A stretch of 64,000 nt of DNA from Saxidomus purpurata. Its lineage: Eukaryota > Mollusca > Bivalvia > Venerida > Veneridae. Below are positions 10,786 to 25,700 of the stretch, one piece after another. A program made the position numbers and the translations under genes. Where the stretch lies: NCBI GenBank assembly GCA_022818135.1, contig JAFMSR010000001.1, positions 35,308,672 to 35,372,671 of the forward strand. Reading direction: 5' to 3'. The notes under the pieces were generated by a model. It ran no database searches and had not been told where the DNA came from. It was given only the letters and a program-made list of their open reading frames with translations. The first letter of the stretch is position 1; the number at the start of each line of letters is the position of its first letter.

Positions 10786-13700
10786 CTTTCAGAATGAAAT
10801 AATATTTTGATATGAAGTCAACTAAATATGCAAAAACTTGACCCATGTAAGTAATTATATAAATAAAGAACACAAATGAACAAAAGCACATTGTGTTGAT
10901 GTGTATTGAACATTGCCATGCTTTGTGAAATAAACCAAATGGATGTATGACATTTCTCTATAGTTATGTAATTATCATAACATTATGCATAACTGTTCAT
11001 AAAATCGTCTAAAGCAGTATTTATTTCATAACTTTTCTGATAGGGATTTCTCTCAGAATACGACGGACAATCCATTAACCGGACTGGTTTCATTGCAACA
11101 ACATCGGTTGCAGTGGCAACATATAAGTCACACAATTTGATGCTCAATTTCAATCCAATTGTACAAAAGCATTTAAGATACATACAAAGAAGCGGGCATG
11201 TAACAGCAAGGCAAGGAGGGTCAACGAACTCGAAATGATGTTTATTGCTGTTGTGCTCGTTAATCTTCAATGTCAATGTCCCATGACTATATCCAGTCTG
11301 ACTACAAATCTGAAAATCTTCCGCATATTGACCCGCTTGTCACTATCAATATCCTTGATTGCTGCTTAAACCACATTATATCTAACAAATTGTAACAGGT
11401 GTGCCCTGCCGCATCTACTGTCATGATGCAGGCTTCTCTAAATCAATCTTGGCATAAAATGAAGTATAGATCCTACATCTCTAAGAGACATTTCCTCTGT
11501 ATAGCTTGTTTATCATAATAAAACTTGATTTTTTCAATAATATAAAGAAAAAAAGGTTGCACCATAAAAAGGTGCAAATATAACTGTTCCTTGTTTAAAA
11601 GCTGCGTTCGTTTTTAAAATTCATTGTATCAAATACGTTAAATATTCCAAAGCAATTTAGCAAACTTTGATATTCTTTTTGTTGTTCTTACTGTGTTTAC
11701 CTTTCATGTTGATGGTTTCTTTTATGAGTTCAATATTTTCATTAGTTTTCCTAGTTAAAGTGTCTGTGTGTGGCGTTCCGGTAACAAAGCAAACTAAGTG
11801 GATTTGTTCATCTAAACTCTTTTCATGTCCATTCATAGCTGCTTGATCTTTATCTGGCGGTAGTTGCTCAGAAAACTGTTTAAAAAAGAGTCCTTTTATA
11901 ATACCACTAACTAGATTTATAGATTCGTAAAATAAATGAAAATCTAATAATAATGATATATAATACAGAGGACATATTATAACATTGTTTCTCATTAATG
12001 AAGATCTTTTATGCATTGCCTGTACAGAAATCCAAGAAGATCAAGGTGGTTTGCAGAAGTGTATAAACGTTCCAAATGCCATCTCTCTGGTTTGATAAAC
12101 AGAATTTAACCAACGATCAAGGTCAGTAAATATCAAAGTTTGAATCTAAATTAAAAATGTACATATGGTTCAAATGTATCTGTTGTAGCTTCAAGAACTT
12201 GAACGTAAGTCAAAGTTGAAAATATGCACTAGACACTAGGCAATGCTACACGCAAAATATCTAAAGTTCTTGGCCTAGTGTTCTGAGAAAAGAACATTAG
12301 TAAGTATTCTTCTTTATATAATATAGCTTATGTAATAAATAAATTATGTAGAATGAAATGCAACGGGGTGGGGTCGATTTTGACAGGGGCTCATTGTTTG
12401 AAAAGTAGAGGGCCATTTGGCAATACTTTCTGCCAAATATCTAATATGTATGCATTGTGGCTTTCGACAACAAGTTTATGAGTCCATGTAAAAACCTGTG
12501 ACCCCGGAATTTTGACTTGCGGGTCATGACTTCAATAGTCTATGTATAAGTCTACAAGACAATGCTACTTACCAAATATCTAAGTTATCGGCATTTCGGA
12601 TTTGGAGAAGAAAGCTTTTTATATTTCCCCGAATAATTTTATGTCAATTTTGACTCGGCGGTCATTATTTGCACAACTGTTGTAGAGGTCTAGTAAGTTA
12701 CGTTACATGTCAAATAGATAATCTTTGGGCCTTGTGGTTTCAGAGAAGAAGATTTTTAGAGTTTTTCCTGAAGAAAGCTGTGTCAAATCTAGTGTCCCGA
12801 AGGCGATGTCAATTTCGACTCGGGGATCATGATTTGAAAACATTTTGGCAGAGGTTCACTAGAAAATGCCAATTCTACATTCCATATATAGATTTTTTAA
12901 TTTCTATCTTTCCGCTGTCATGGTAGCGCAAATTTTGCATTGAATGGTATTCTTTGAACAACTTTGGTAAATGACCACCAAATGTACTGCAGCCAATGCG
13001 TCTGGATGCAATGATTTTAGTCCAGAAAGAGACCTGATTGTAATTTTGGATGAACAATACACTTTCATACGCTTATTGGTACAATGATTAGTACGTGTTT
13101 GCAAAGTTTGAAGCATTGTGACCCAAAAGTGAAGCCCCTGAACACTAGCCTGCGCTTTTGAACGTCATTTTGGTGAGACATAATATATGGTCAAGGAGAT
13201 ATTGTCTGAAGACATATGGCCACTAAAATGACCTTGACCTTTACCCGTCTCGGTAGATAAACCTCATTTTTTTTACCCCTGACTGTGATATCGACCTAAA
13301 GTAATGACGACAAAACATTTTTGCCTTTTCATTACAGTACATTGTATATTTCGCAAATTAATGTTTTTTATTTCAGAATTTGTCTGTGAATTCAACTACA
13401 GTTATGACAGTGACCCTTCAACAAATAAAGTCAGCACTAGTTGTTTATCTTTGTTCATGTTAATATATCAAAACACACAGAAAAAGCACGTCTTACCCGG
13501 AACAATTTGGGACCATTTGATCATGCCTTTACTGGATAAAGCGGTATTCTGTTACTCTAGTTGCCGGATCAAACATTTATTTTGAAAATAGCATTCGTAC
13601 TCACAGTGTATCCAGATTGTATTGTGCCGTCAAGGATTTTCATAAGCTCATTGCCATATCCTCTTTCGTCGTCAAATCCTCTTATGTCGAAAATTCGAAG

Positions 13701-16700
13701 TTTCAACAAGTTTTCATCTTTTGTTTTCAGCTCATACGCAATGACCTTTAATTATGTGAGGTTGAACGTAAGAATGCGAGATTTGGACGAATGATATTTG
13801 GACATATTTATTAATATGTAAAATCATTATTGCAAATATTTCTGAAAATATGCCAAGATTTATATTTTTTCATTTCAAATTACATATAGAAAACATTTAT
13901 TGATTTTGCGACACATCAAGCTTTTATTGAATAAGGAGTAAAAAGTACAAACGCTTTAAAGTATATTGATACAAAATAAACTGCCTTTTGTTCTAAACAT
14001 CAACCATACAGTCATCATATTTATTTGCAAAATGTATTTTCTTTAAATCAAATCCGTCAATACCGGTGCTGTTTGCATTTTCAGGGCCTAGTTGTTTTTG
14101 AGTTCGGTAACTGTTTGTGTTTATAACGTGAAAAGTGGTATCAATCTGTTACCTGGCAATCAGAAACTGTGCAACTGCACGGTAAACGGCTGTATCATCA
14201 TCGAATATCCGTACCTGGGAGGTTCATGGAGATCATATATGCTTAGTAGGAAAGGCAGAGAGTCTAGGTCAGAAAACTAGAAGACCCTGAATGTAACTGG
14301 GACTTAAATAGACGTGTAACCAATAACTCCTTCTGACTAGGATATTCCTATGAAAAAAAACTGGATCCAAGAAACGGTTTACATTATGTTCATGGAGTTT
14401 GCATAGTAATTTAAGGTAGCTGACTTAGTCGAAGGCTGTACCAAAATCAAGAATGAGAAGGTCAATCTGTATACTTAGTTCATCAACAAGCTCAATGAGC
14501 TGGTTCTCACAGGACCGTCTTTCACGGAAACTATATTGTAGTTCATAGCGTATGCTGTGTTTTGAGAAATATGTGGATAGGCTATATGCAATTACATTGT
14601 CTTCTATGAGTTTGCATAGAATACAAGTTAATGATATTGGCCTGTAGTATACAGGGCCGCTATTATCAACTTATTTTAATAGTGAAGCGATGTTTTCCTT
14701 CGTAAAACCGGATGAGAGTTGAGGTATTGCGGGATATTCAGAAAATAAGTGTTACCATGCTAATGATCGTATGGCGCAGCACTTTCAGTACAATGGGCTT
14801 TATCATGTCTTGGCCAGCAGCATTATCCGCTATTATGTTTTTGAATATTTTAGGACACATTTTGGATCGATTTCAATGTCGGTCATTGAAAGGTATATCC
14901 TTTTCACTATGTCATTCCTACACAACTGGGACAGAAACAAGGGAGAATCACCTGAACATGACAGACTGATATTGTTTATTAAGAATATTTGCTTGACAAT
15001 AAATATCTGAGACGATTTGACTACTTGTCTGATCTTGTCTCAAAGAGAGCAATACCAAAGTTTTCTTGTCTGGTATTGTTTATATGGAGTAGATCCGTTT
15101 AATGTTAAATCTGGTTGCATTTAATTTTTCTAAATGTTGGCTTTCAATGTCGGGGAAGAAAGCGCAATTTCATGCTATTATTATGTTACCTTTTATCGCG
15201 AATATATGCTTAAAGAACATGTCAACATGAAGATAGATAAACTACGCACATTTAGAAATGGTCAAGATTTATTGAAAATCAGCTGGGGAAAATTAAATGG
15301 GCTATGGAGAATGCAGTTCTGGTAGAACTTTACGCAATTTCAAATCCAAGCAAGAACGTAGAACCACTCAAATCATTGAAAAAGAAAAGTTTTAGAGAAG
15401 ACTGATGTCAGTAGGTGTTTGTTTACTAATGAAGGGATTGGGACAAGGGTGGAAAAGGACTAGATAACTCGAACACAATATCCCCTATTCTTAAAAACAC
15501 TGTATCGGTTAGTATATTTCTTTCATTGTGTATTGTTTGCACCTAACAAATTAAAAAGGTTGAGCTGAACATAGGTAAATTTTTATTCAGCTGCTAAGTG
15601 ATGTTTATTGAAATACTAGAGGGTTGTTAGGCACATAAAAACATATACCCCTCCCACACACATGCACATTACCACTCTGTTGTGCGGAACCAAGGTCAGA
15701 ACTGGCTTGGGAAGTAGGTTTTTAAATTATATATAACAGCTTTTAATATAATATATTTCTACGCGTTAAAGTTTGTGCGCAAACTGAATTTTTTGTTTTG
15801 CATTTTTTGCTTACACCATTTTAAAAACATTTTTTTATAAAGATCTATATTTAGTAATAGTGACCTTGATCTTGACCCTTATGGCCCACAATGCAACCCC
15901 AAGCTTCATCTTTATGCAAGCTACTTACCCACCAAAATATATCGCAACTGGTCACTCTTAACACGAGTTATTGAGCGGAAACCATTTTTATTGTTTATAC
16001 AGTGACCTTGACCTTGAACCAAGGTGGTTGTAACATGCGCTCAGCACATCGTGTAAATATGGTGAACAGTTGTGGTGAGTTATTTTAAATTCCTTCAAGG
16101 GGTTCAAGAGATAAGGAGCGGACACGAAATATAGTCACATGACATTTGATCTCTAATTGTGACCTTAACCTTGAGCCGGCGCGTTTAGTATACAGCGTCT
16201 GCTCATCGCGTAGTTGGGGTAAACATCTGACCCAAGTTTCATGAAAATCTTTCGAGGGAGATCTTTATAGGAGATATGCGGGAGACATAATTACTGTTGC
16301 TACAAACATTTCAAGTGTGATCAACTTTCAATTTTCTCAAACTGAAATAAGAATCAGTTTGAGTAATGGATACAGTGGAGACTGATTTTCTTATTTGTGT
16401 AATGTCAATTAATTTATTTTCATATTTATTAATTAAAACAGAAGAAAACCTTGGCTCTTAAAGTTACCAAACGTTATTATAGAAAACAACTTATAATTTT
16501 CACAACCATATCATTTAACCAACTTAAGTTATAGCCCCAATTTTGAGTGTTGACGCCAGTGGTTCCAAAAACAACCACAAGAGAGCAACTAATAGACTAA
16601 ATTTCATGACCATAATACTATTCAAGCCTAAGTTATTGTCAGAAAATCTTTTTATTAATTTTTAGCCACAGGGACATTAACATTGGCTAAATGGGTCCCT

Positions 16701-19700
16701 ATATTCAGTTCTAAATGAGGTATTCATAGAAGATATATGTATACTAAGTTTCCAGTCAATAGGTCGATCCAATATAAAGTTATAAACCGGAAACAAAAAG
16801 TTCGACGCCTGACGGACAACGACATTTTTATTCCAATAACAATGATTTTCGATTAAAAACTAGTTAACAAGCGACACAAGTGAGATGGAAGATGATTTAT
16901 TGACAATGCTCCATATTTTCTAACTCCATGCTTAACGTGTTTTCTTATGATTACCATTGTATTTGAGGTTTGTGGACCTTTCAGAAACTTTTGTAACATT
17001 TACAAGCAAATGAGAATACTCCAACTTACCTTTGTGTGCATTCCAACATAATTAATATACATGTAATTAATCTGCATATTATTATTTGGAAAGGTCCTCA
17101 TGCAGGCAGGAATCAGATTAACGCCTTAATGATATACCGAAATGTTTTAAACATTATTGCGACTTTTTCATTTTTAACTAAACAAAAATATTGTTACACA
17201 AGAAATTTAAACGTCATACAGCCTTAACTTTTAATCGATTGATGAAATAAATATGGATAAAATAAATGTACCTGGTTAGTTACACTCTTTGGTGCATCTC
17301 TTGCCGGTGCATGTGTTTTAATTTGTTCCCCGGAAACAGTTGCCAGGGTGTTAAACAAACTTGACTTGCCAGAACCAATCATCCCAACGAGAAGTATATT
17401 ATACTGTTTAACTCCTCGACTAACAAGTGGGTCCAATGTTATAAGACGTTGCATCATACTTTTGATATCTCTGTCCTGTGAAATAATGCTATAAATCAGC
17501 ATTTCGCATTGTATACATTGAGTAAAGAAACACGTTAGAATTAAAAAGTTCTATATAGTAAATGTTGCGGACGATAAAAATGTTCCATACCCCAACACGA
17601 AGTTTCTCGTAAAATAGAAATCAATACTTTCAATATCAGGTACGGTTGCATTATATTTCAGTGCTTTGATTATGCACAAATTGTCGATTTTAAATACATA
17701 TTCTATTAGACAATTGGAGATGACATGTGCTACTTACTATAAAATTTGCTTTGCAATTGTGATGGAGTTTTTATTACATGTACGTTCGGTCAAATTACAT
17801 TGTATTTTAAATAGTATGTTTAGCAAACCTATAGTACATTGGCACTTCCTTATTTCTTTCCGTTTTATAGCACAAAAAGTATATAATTTACAAGGTTTGT
17901 CTATTGTGACTACTTAAGCTTTGTTTTATTGTAGAACTTAACACACATCTTTCTGCAACACATGAATCGCACCATCACAGAAATGCCTCTACCAACCAGT
18001 CCAGCATTTTAATTCCATTAATACCTGCGCCGTGTACCTGTTGTTAAAGTGGAATTTTAGGGTAGAGTTACTGTGTTTATGCATCGCCTTTTCGTCTATA
18101 TGTTGTGAACAACCACACTAAACAGTTCCTAGTCCCGGTATTTGAATGCAATGTTAATACTCGCACGGCTTTTTGAGATAATGTCTCTATGATTTTGAAG
18201 GTTTAATTTCTAAGACCAACATTTGCATTTTGTAAATTTGGTGAACCACACCACCGTGTTACGAAATTTTGGAATTAACATTTTTAGCTATTGAAGTAAA
18301 AATCTCATTTTTTCCATAAATGTAGATACAATGTAGCATCTTAAAATCACACGACGATTTGTAACGTTGTAACATGTAAATGTATATACAATATACTTAA
18401 TGCAACAATTGTTCTTCGTTCAACCGTAGAGAAAAAACTTCAAACGTCTTTAATTTTGTTTCACATCTTTTTTAAGCATATAAAGCTAAAATAAAATTAA
18501 AAGACTTATAAAGTAAATTAACCAGTACAACAAAACTAATTGACAAAAATTAATAATTAGGCAAACCCTTGTTATAACAATTCGAACTTGTCATTAAAAT
18601 TTGAAGTAGACTTACATCTAAGGGAAATCTCCATCATCAGAAAGTATTGCATTTTCAAAATTATCATCTTCCTTGATTGACCGTGTCTCAGGGTTTTGAA
18701 TAAATAGTTTTTGTTTCAATTGTAGGACTTTTTCCAGAATAAAATGGCACATACCTGGATAGGTTGAATACATTTACAATATGTCTTTGTTATTTTTATC
18801 GGAGAGTCTCATTAAGGACGATTTAGTCCCGGGCCCTGGCAATTAGATTTTTTAGAAAAATCAAACAATCTTGGTACACTAGTGAATATAAGACAAATTG
18901 TTTACAGGATGATTTAGCTATAGATATATAGTGAGAATTAATAATTAACCATATCCATTATCTTTAAAGAATCACCATTGGTTGTACTATTCGCGAGAGT
19001 CACATGAGATTGATTTTGTAGTGCCTTCACCTAAGGATCGACGGTCCCAGGTTCGACCCCTACCAGTGCCAAGGTACCATGGTTACGTAAAGCAGGGAGA
19101 AATGTATACAATTAAATGAAATTAAACTTTCCAGTACTGTTGTAGGTCCAAACCTAATGGTCGATAAAATGCTATATTTAATGTTGTTGCTTTGAGGATA
19201 ATAAAGGCCTTTGAACACATTATATAGTTATTAATAAGTAATATTATACAGAAGCTAGGAGTTAAAATGAGAATTTACGCAAACAATAAAACCTCAAATT
19301 TGTAAAAGATAGAAGTTGTACGCCATGTCATCTATTCGACGCCATTGTATAAATACGACGTAATGATTAAATCAAAAGCGACAACATGATTGTTGTGTCT
19401 TTAATAGACAAACGAGAAGCACTTACGTCACATAAATACAATTCGGAACATACTCCACTTAAAAATGTTGATTTAGAATTTACGCGCGAATAATTTTAAA
19501 GATTTTGAATGACTGAAATGGACAAACGATGTATAGAAAATGAATTCAAGAAGAAAGCTTCTAATGTTCGTAAAGTGCCAAGTCACGAATCCAAAACCAT
19601 AAGTACGAAATATTGCCTGATTCAATCACTTACCCATGTTGCCACGGTATAATACTTTGCATGTTCAAATTCAGTTGTCCTGGCCTCGGGTCAATTCCAC

Positions 19701-22700
19701 CTCCTCACAATATTGGAATGTATCACGATTAGCAAACTTGTCAAAATATCAATGCATTCATTGATAAAATTAAAACTACAACGTAACTAGGATATCGCTT
19801 TCTAACCGATGCATGGATAATAATGATGCCTTTGCAACATGACAGAAAATGTGAAGATTATTTAGAATAGTGTTTGTTAAGAAACGTTAAATCTAATTAG
19901 GCATCCTTAATGACATCCTGATTGGAACGTCGCTTTATCTACTATTTGTTGATTTTTAGATAATCGCCTCGAAGGTTTAACATGTGCTTATTTCCCTTAC
20001 TTCTAGTTGAAAAATATCCTACTTTTGTTTAGATTCTAGAAATATTATAAGTTTATGCATTTTATTAAGAGCCGCTCTGACTCAAATAAATTCATGACAG
20101 AGAAGAGTAGTAGTGATCTAGGTCCTGGAGATAAAGCAGCATAATGGATACCAATGTGTTCAAACAGTAGATATACAGCAAAAACATTACTCGTAGACTC
20201 AGAACTATTGCAATGGAAACATACGAATGCATTGATAATTTATCACCAACATATAGATATCTTCTTAGAATTAAAACATCGACTTATTCTTTTAGGTATG
20301 AGAACACAATTCAGGTACCATCGGTACGAACGGTCGCGTATGGCCAAAATTCTTTTAGGTTTGAAGCAGCCCAATCGTGGAACATTATTGATTTTGGTTA
20401 ACATACATATTGGTCGTGTAATTCTTAGAGGCAGTATGTCTTAAGATCCTCTTAGTTTAATACAATATATGTATATACATGAAATCTGTATTAAGTGCAG
20501 ATTGTATCTGCCAATTTATCTGTTCGATTAGTTTTAGTATCATTTAAGTTCATTTCACATAGCACTTTATGATATAATATGTGCTATCTAAAATGTGCAA
20601 TTTCTCTTTTACAGCTACTCTTATATATAATATTCATATATTATATACTTTACTTGACGGAAAATAGCTCAAGTTGCTAATGTTGATCTGTAATATAATT
20701 ATGTATCCGACGTTAAATATTATGTATCTTGTATCTTGAAATATTCATCAGTGACGTCATATGCATGGTTTCTTGTCGCAAATAGGTCGAACAAGCCACA
20801 ATGAAAAAATTTTTTTTTGCATTACATGTATAATAATCGAGCGACGAAATGTTATCTGTATACTTACGGAAGAAGCTCGTCACACATTTTTGACTGACAT
20901 TGTAATGACGAGAGAAAGTGTTCTTAATAAGGTTCTTGCAAAATGTTCATATTGGAAAATGAATACCAAAAGGTAAAATTAAAATTGAAACTCTTAATTC
21001 AAAACTGAGACAGAAAAGACCATTGTGTCTTAAAATGTGTTTGTCACAAATAAATGAAAGGGGTATGATTTTTGTGTGCTTTTTTTTCTTTCTTTTTTTC
21101 AATCCATTTTTGTGCGTTCAGATCTACATGAAACGAAATCATCCGAAATATTTAAAACAAGGCATGTCCCTGTCCAATTGTATGGCTAAATGTGTGGTTA
21201 TTGCAATGCGCAGTATAAATCTGGTAGAAGGATATAAAAGTTAATAGTTATCAACGGCAAGTAACACTGCTTTGAAGCTTAGTTAAAGATAAAACCGGAG
21301 CAACACATATACCATAATATATCATGTCATATGCCATGTTCTTGTTCTCAGCCAGACTTAATTTATGTGGAATTTTCACATTTCGATTATGAAGAAAGCT
21401 TCCGTTCCTTATTAAATCGCTTTCGAACACAGTCACACTCTTTCTGACCTACTGTATGCTTGACTGATCATACAGGGACAAATCAGAAGTAAATACTCTA
21501 TTGTTTGGTCTGGAAGACCATACGAGAACGTCGATGATTTTGTCTAACATATTATTAGAATTGAGTCGGTTGTGTCCTGTGCGTAGCTTGAATAGAGTGA
21601 CTTGTTCCTGTCTGTCTTGTAGACTGTATTCATCCCTTCTTTTACACATTGACGTATTGGCAGTGACTTGATCCATTACTTTAATTAGAGTTTAATTAAA
21701 CATTGCTCTCTGTTAATTCTTGTGATTTGTCTTTGAGGCCGCCATCAAAGCGTTCCTTAGAATACTATTTACAGTATCATCTTATTTGCTCCACAGTAAG
21801 TGTCAACTTACTTACTTACTAATGCAAGATTCGACATGTCCTTGTTTCAATTTTTGCTGGACTGGGCCTTCATATAAGTCGCTCGTCCAAGGTAGCACTT
21901 AAGTATGTAAATTTTTCCACTTCAGTCCGTATAGTGCCGTTAATATTGATAGTATAATTGTACCATCCTATCGCTTAGGTGATACAGAAAACCGAGTTGT
22001 ATATGATTTGTTTGTGTTTACCTGAACGCACAAGTTTTCTGTCCATGCTGACTACAGTATCCTTAAAGTAGCAGAAGAAAGAGAGTGGATGACAATACAT
22101 TGCAGTGAGTGGCACCTTGGTGTTGTAAGATATAACGACTTAGCATAACATCAAACTTCAAGGTAGCCCTTCTGCTGAACATATTGGGCTTGGTCTCCTT
22201 TCACATTGTGCCTTCGATCGCACTCCGTAGTAATTTCAAAAGGCGACCGTCTGTCCAGACTTTGTTGAATGCTCTCTTTTTTCTTGAAATGCATCTTCAA
22301 TCACCTGGGAAGGTATTTAGTCTGGTATTCCGTGGAAGGAATCTGAAGACAACCTGTTGATCTGGCCGATTCCAAGTACCACTTCATTCGCAGATTCACA
22401 AGTCTCCATGGTGTTCCAACCCACACTGATGAGACTGAGAACAAAGCTAGAAACTTTCCTCTTTGCTTTATTTGAGGATGGGTATCATGGTCGCCTCTCT
22501 CTTAACTTATTTAAAGTAATTTTCCCTTTAGCTAAGGATGTAGATCTTAGGAACACTTATTAATTGAGATAAGCATCTCATTTGTGGTGCCATTTGGACT
22601 AGGTGATTTCTAGGCTTTTAGCTGTTTCAGGACGTTTTGTAGCTCACTCAGGGAGAGCCATCTTTCTGTTACCACCTCTGAACTATAGTTTCTCTCCAGT

Positions 22701-25700
22701 TCATCATATCGTGCCTCTCTCGGTTTGTTTCTGCTGATAGTGACGTTATTCACATCTTCACCAAATCTGCTTGCTGTCTGTTTCATTCCAGCAGGTCTTC
22801 ATTCTCAGGGCGACATTTGTTGTGCTCGACACTATGCAGTAATTGATAAGCACCAATAGTTCATTACTAGCGTAATTATTACGTTTAAACTGCACTGTCT
22901 TCAACTGCAAACATTGTGCGAAGTTTTATAGATACGATGTAGATATATCATGTAATAATTATCATATGCAAATGACAATTTTGAAATGTGGTCAAATATG
23001 GTATATCAATAACAATCAAGGGAGGTAAGATTTGTAAACACGATAGTACTTTAATATCCCGTTAAGTCTCCCTTTAGTCACTCAAAGTTGTTAACACTCA
23101 CTATGTGAACAATCATCACATTTAAGGGCGGAAACACTGGCAAACAAAACAGTATTGTACCTGTATTGTTCCGGTTGCTCTACCTTTAGTCTCTCAAAAT
23201 TTCAATTGACATTCGCTATGATATTCCATTTATTGTTTAGCTTCCTGAGACGTTTTAATGTTTAATGTTATTGTAGCAGGCTCATATTTTTGTACAGAAT
23301 GTTTTATATACTTTAGTACTTATAGTGTAAGGGAAGTAATCTTTGTTTGATGCAAGGGAGACTATTCAGTTTGTCTTGTATGTTCATTCCATGAGTGATT
23401 TCCCTTTCGCTGCATGTTGTTTTATGAATTGTTTGACATTTGAAATGATTTGAAATGCTTTCAGAGGTTGCATTTCGGATGATTGTTTCTCGGTTGTGTT
23501 TCGCGGAATGGCTGTTGCGTTAATTTGAGTGTTCCACAGAACTGTCATTTATTTCTGTTAACAATTGCATGAATATCTGGTGGTTTGGTATTTCAGCACA
23601 GTTGTCAGATTAACTCCACTGTTCATTGGTGAGATTGGTGTGTGATGAGGAGAGAATACAGTTCCACAAACTTGTAAGTAGAAAGACCCAGATGAATAGC
23701 AAATTGTACATGTTTTTATACTTGTGTAATTTTTGTAACTGTTGTAATTTTAGCATTTTTAAGTAATTAAACCCACCACGCACAGAGGTATATTGTATAA
23801 GAAAGGTACATTCAATATATTTATTATCATGTGCCAGTTATTGATAAGTATTATTATGTCAGATTTTGTATGTAATGATTATTGCATGGTATGTTAAAAA
23901 CACTGAGTTGAGGATTTATGCTGAAGACATTTAATGTTATTATTTTAGATCCGATTATTCTTCATTTGGATACATCAGATCCATTGACTATATCAACATC
24001 TGATTATACATGTAGATCCATTTGTCTACATAATGAAGTAATTTAGAAATATCCTCATAAACAGTGGTATACGATACCCATGCAGTTGTAGATAAATTAT
24101 AACTGATTTAAAAGTGACATTATGAAATAAAAGATTAAACATAAGACTGAGTTAGTCATGGCATCCCATTTCATCATGGCTTATAAGTAAAATAGCCACG
24201 GGGATAACATTATTATGACATATATACATACAAGTTTATATTTGTTCTGTCTCAAAAATATGGACAGCTGACAGAAATAAGGATGGACGGTGAATTAGGA
24301 TAAAGTGTTTTATTTCTCCTATCAAAACTGAAAGGCTTAAATCAGATTTAAGCAATTCAATATATTCAAACACACCTTGGCGTTTCAAGTAGTTTTTTTT
24401 ATTAAGTTTAACTTTCTTTAGTCTAAATATAGAGGACAATCCGGTAAAACGTGTATTTCATTCTCTGAAAAATTACACAATGTCAGCTCTCAAAGGCAAA
24501 TCGCGGGCATTTATAAAAGTTGGCAGTTACAAATTGTTAGCGTAGATGTAGATGGTTTGGATTAAACAAAAATATATGCTATATATGCAATTTATTGTCA
24601 AGAATTGATATTAAGTTATTTGATGCAAGTGAAACCAGTGACATTGATCTTGCGGTAGTGATTGTCAAGTATGAAAGCATGTCTTGAATTAGCCGGGAGT
24701 GACATAGTCATTTTGACAGGGGCCTCATGATATTTGAAATATTGAATAAACGGATTGGATACCTTTAATTATTGAGCTTGTTTTCTTGATTTACAGTGTT
24801 TTAAGATTCGCAACAGTTGTTCCAACAGTGACAGACAATTTTCAGTGGTGGTGTTACAATAAGCAAGTGTGTTACTTTGTCGTCAGATTTCGCGATATTG
24901 AAAAACGCAGAATATGGAATTGGTGGATGAATGTTTTGGTAAAATAACTGACATTTTATTGAGTCACAAATGTATAACATTTGTTTCAGGTATGTTATTA
25001 CATTGTTTGGGTTGTGGTTTTGAAAGTTGCGGAGTTGAATGTTGTGTGAAAAACAAAGAAAGCTGAAAAACGTTTGACTTATCACTAAATGTGATTAATA
25101 CCCTCGAAAGACAGCTTTATCAACTGAAGAAATTAGTAGTTACAAGATACCTTGCACAAAAACTGCCATTAACTCTTTAATTTGTCAATAAAGAGTTATG
25201 GTTCTTGTACACTGCACCTCCTCTCATTGTATGAAGTTGTTGTGAATTCCAACCAGTAGTTTTCAAGTTATGCTCCAGACAAGGAAAAGTCACAAAGGGC
25301 AATAGCTCTGTTATGACTTAAGGTAGAATTATGATTCTTGTGCACTGCCTTTCCTCTAAATGTGTTTGAAGTTGTATTGAATTCCAACCAGTAATTTTCA
25401 AGTTATGCTCCGGATAAGGAAAAGTAAGAAAGGGCAATAACTCTGTAATTTGTCAAGGTAGAGTTATGTTTCTTATATACTGCACTTCCACTCAATGTGT
25501 TTGACCATTGTATGAGGTTGTATTGAATTACAATCAGTAGTTTCAAAGTAATGCTCCGGACAATGAAAAGTAACAAAGGGCAATAACTCTGTAATTAGTC
25601 AAGATGGAGTTAAAGTACTTGTGCACTGCACTTTCACTCAATGTGCTTGACCATTGTATGAAGTTGTATTGAATTCCAACCAGTAGTTTAAAAGTTATGC

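Noticed and set aside
10983..11276. 97-codon minus-strand frame between exons 5 and 6
   Set aside because: The IFI44 reading frame passes from exon 5 to exon 6 without it, and it resembles no known domain.
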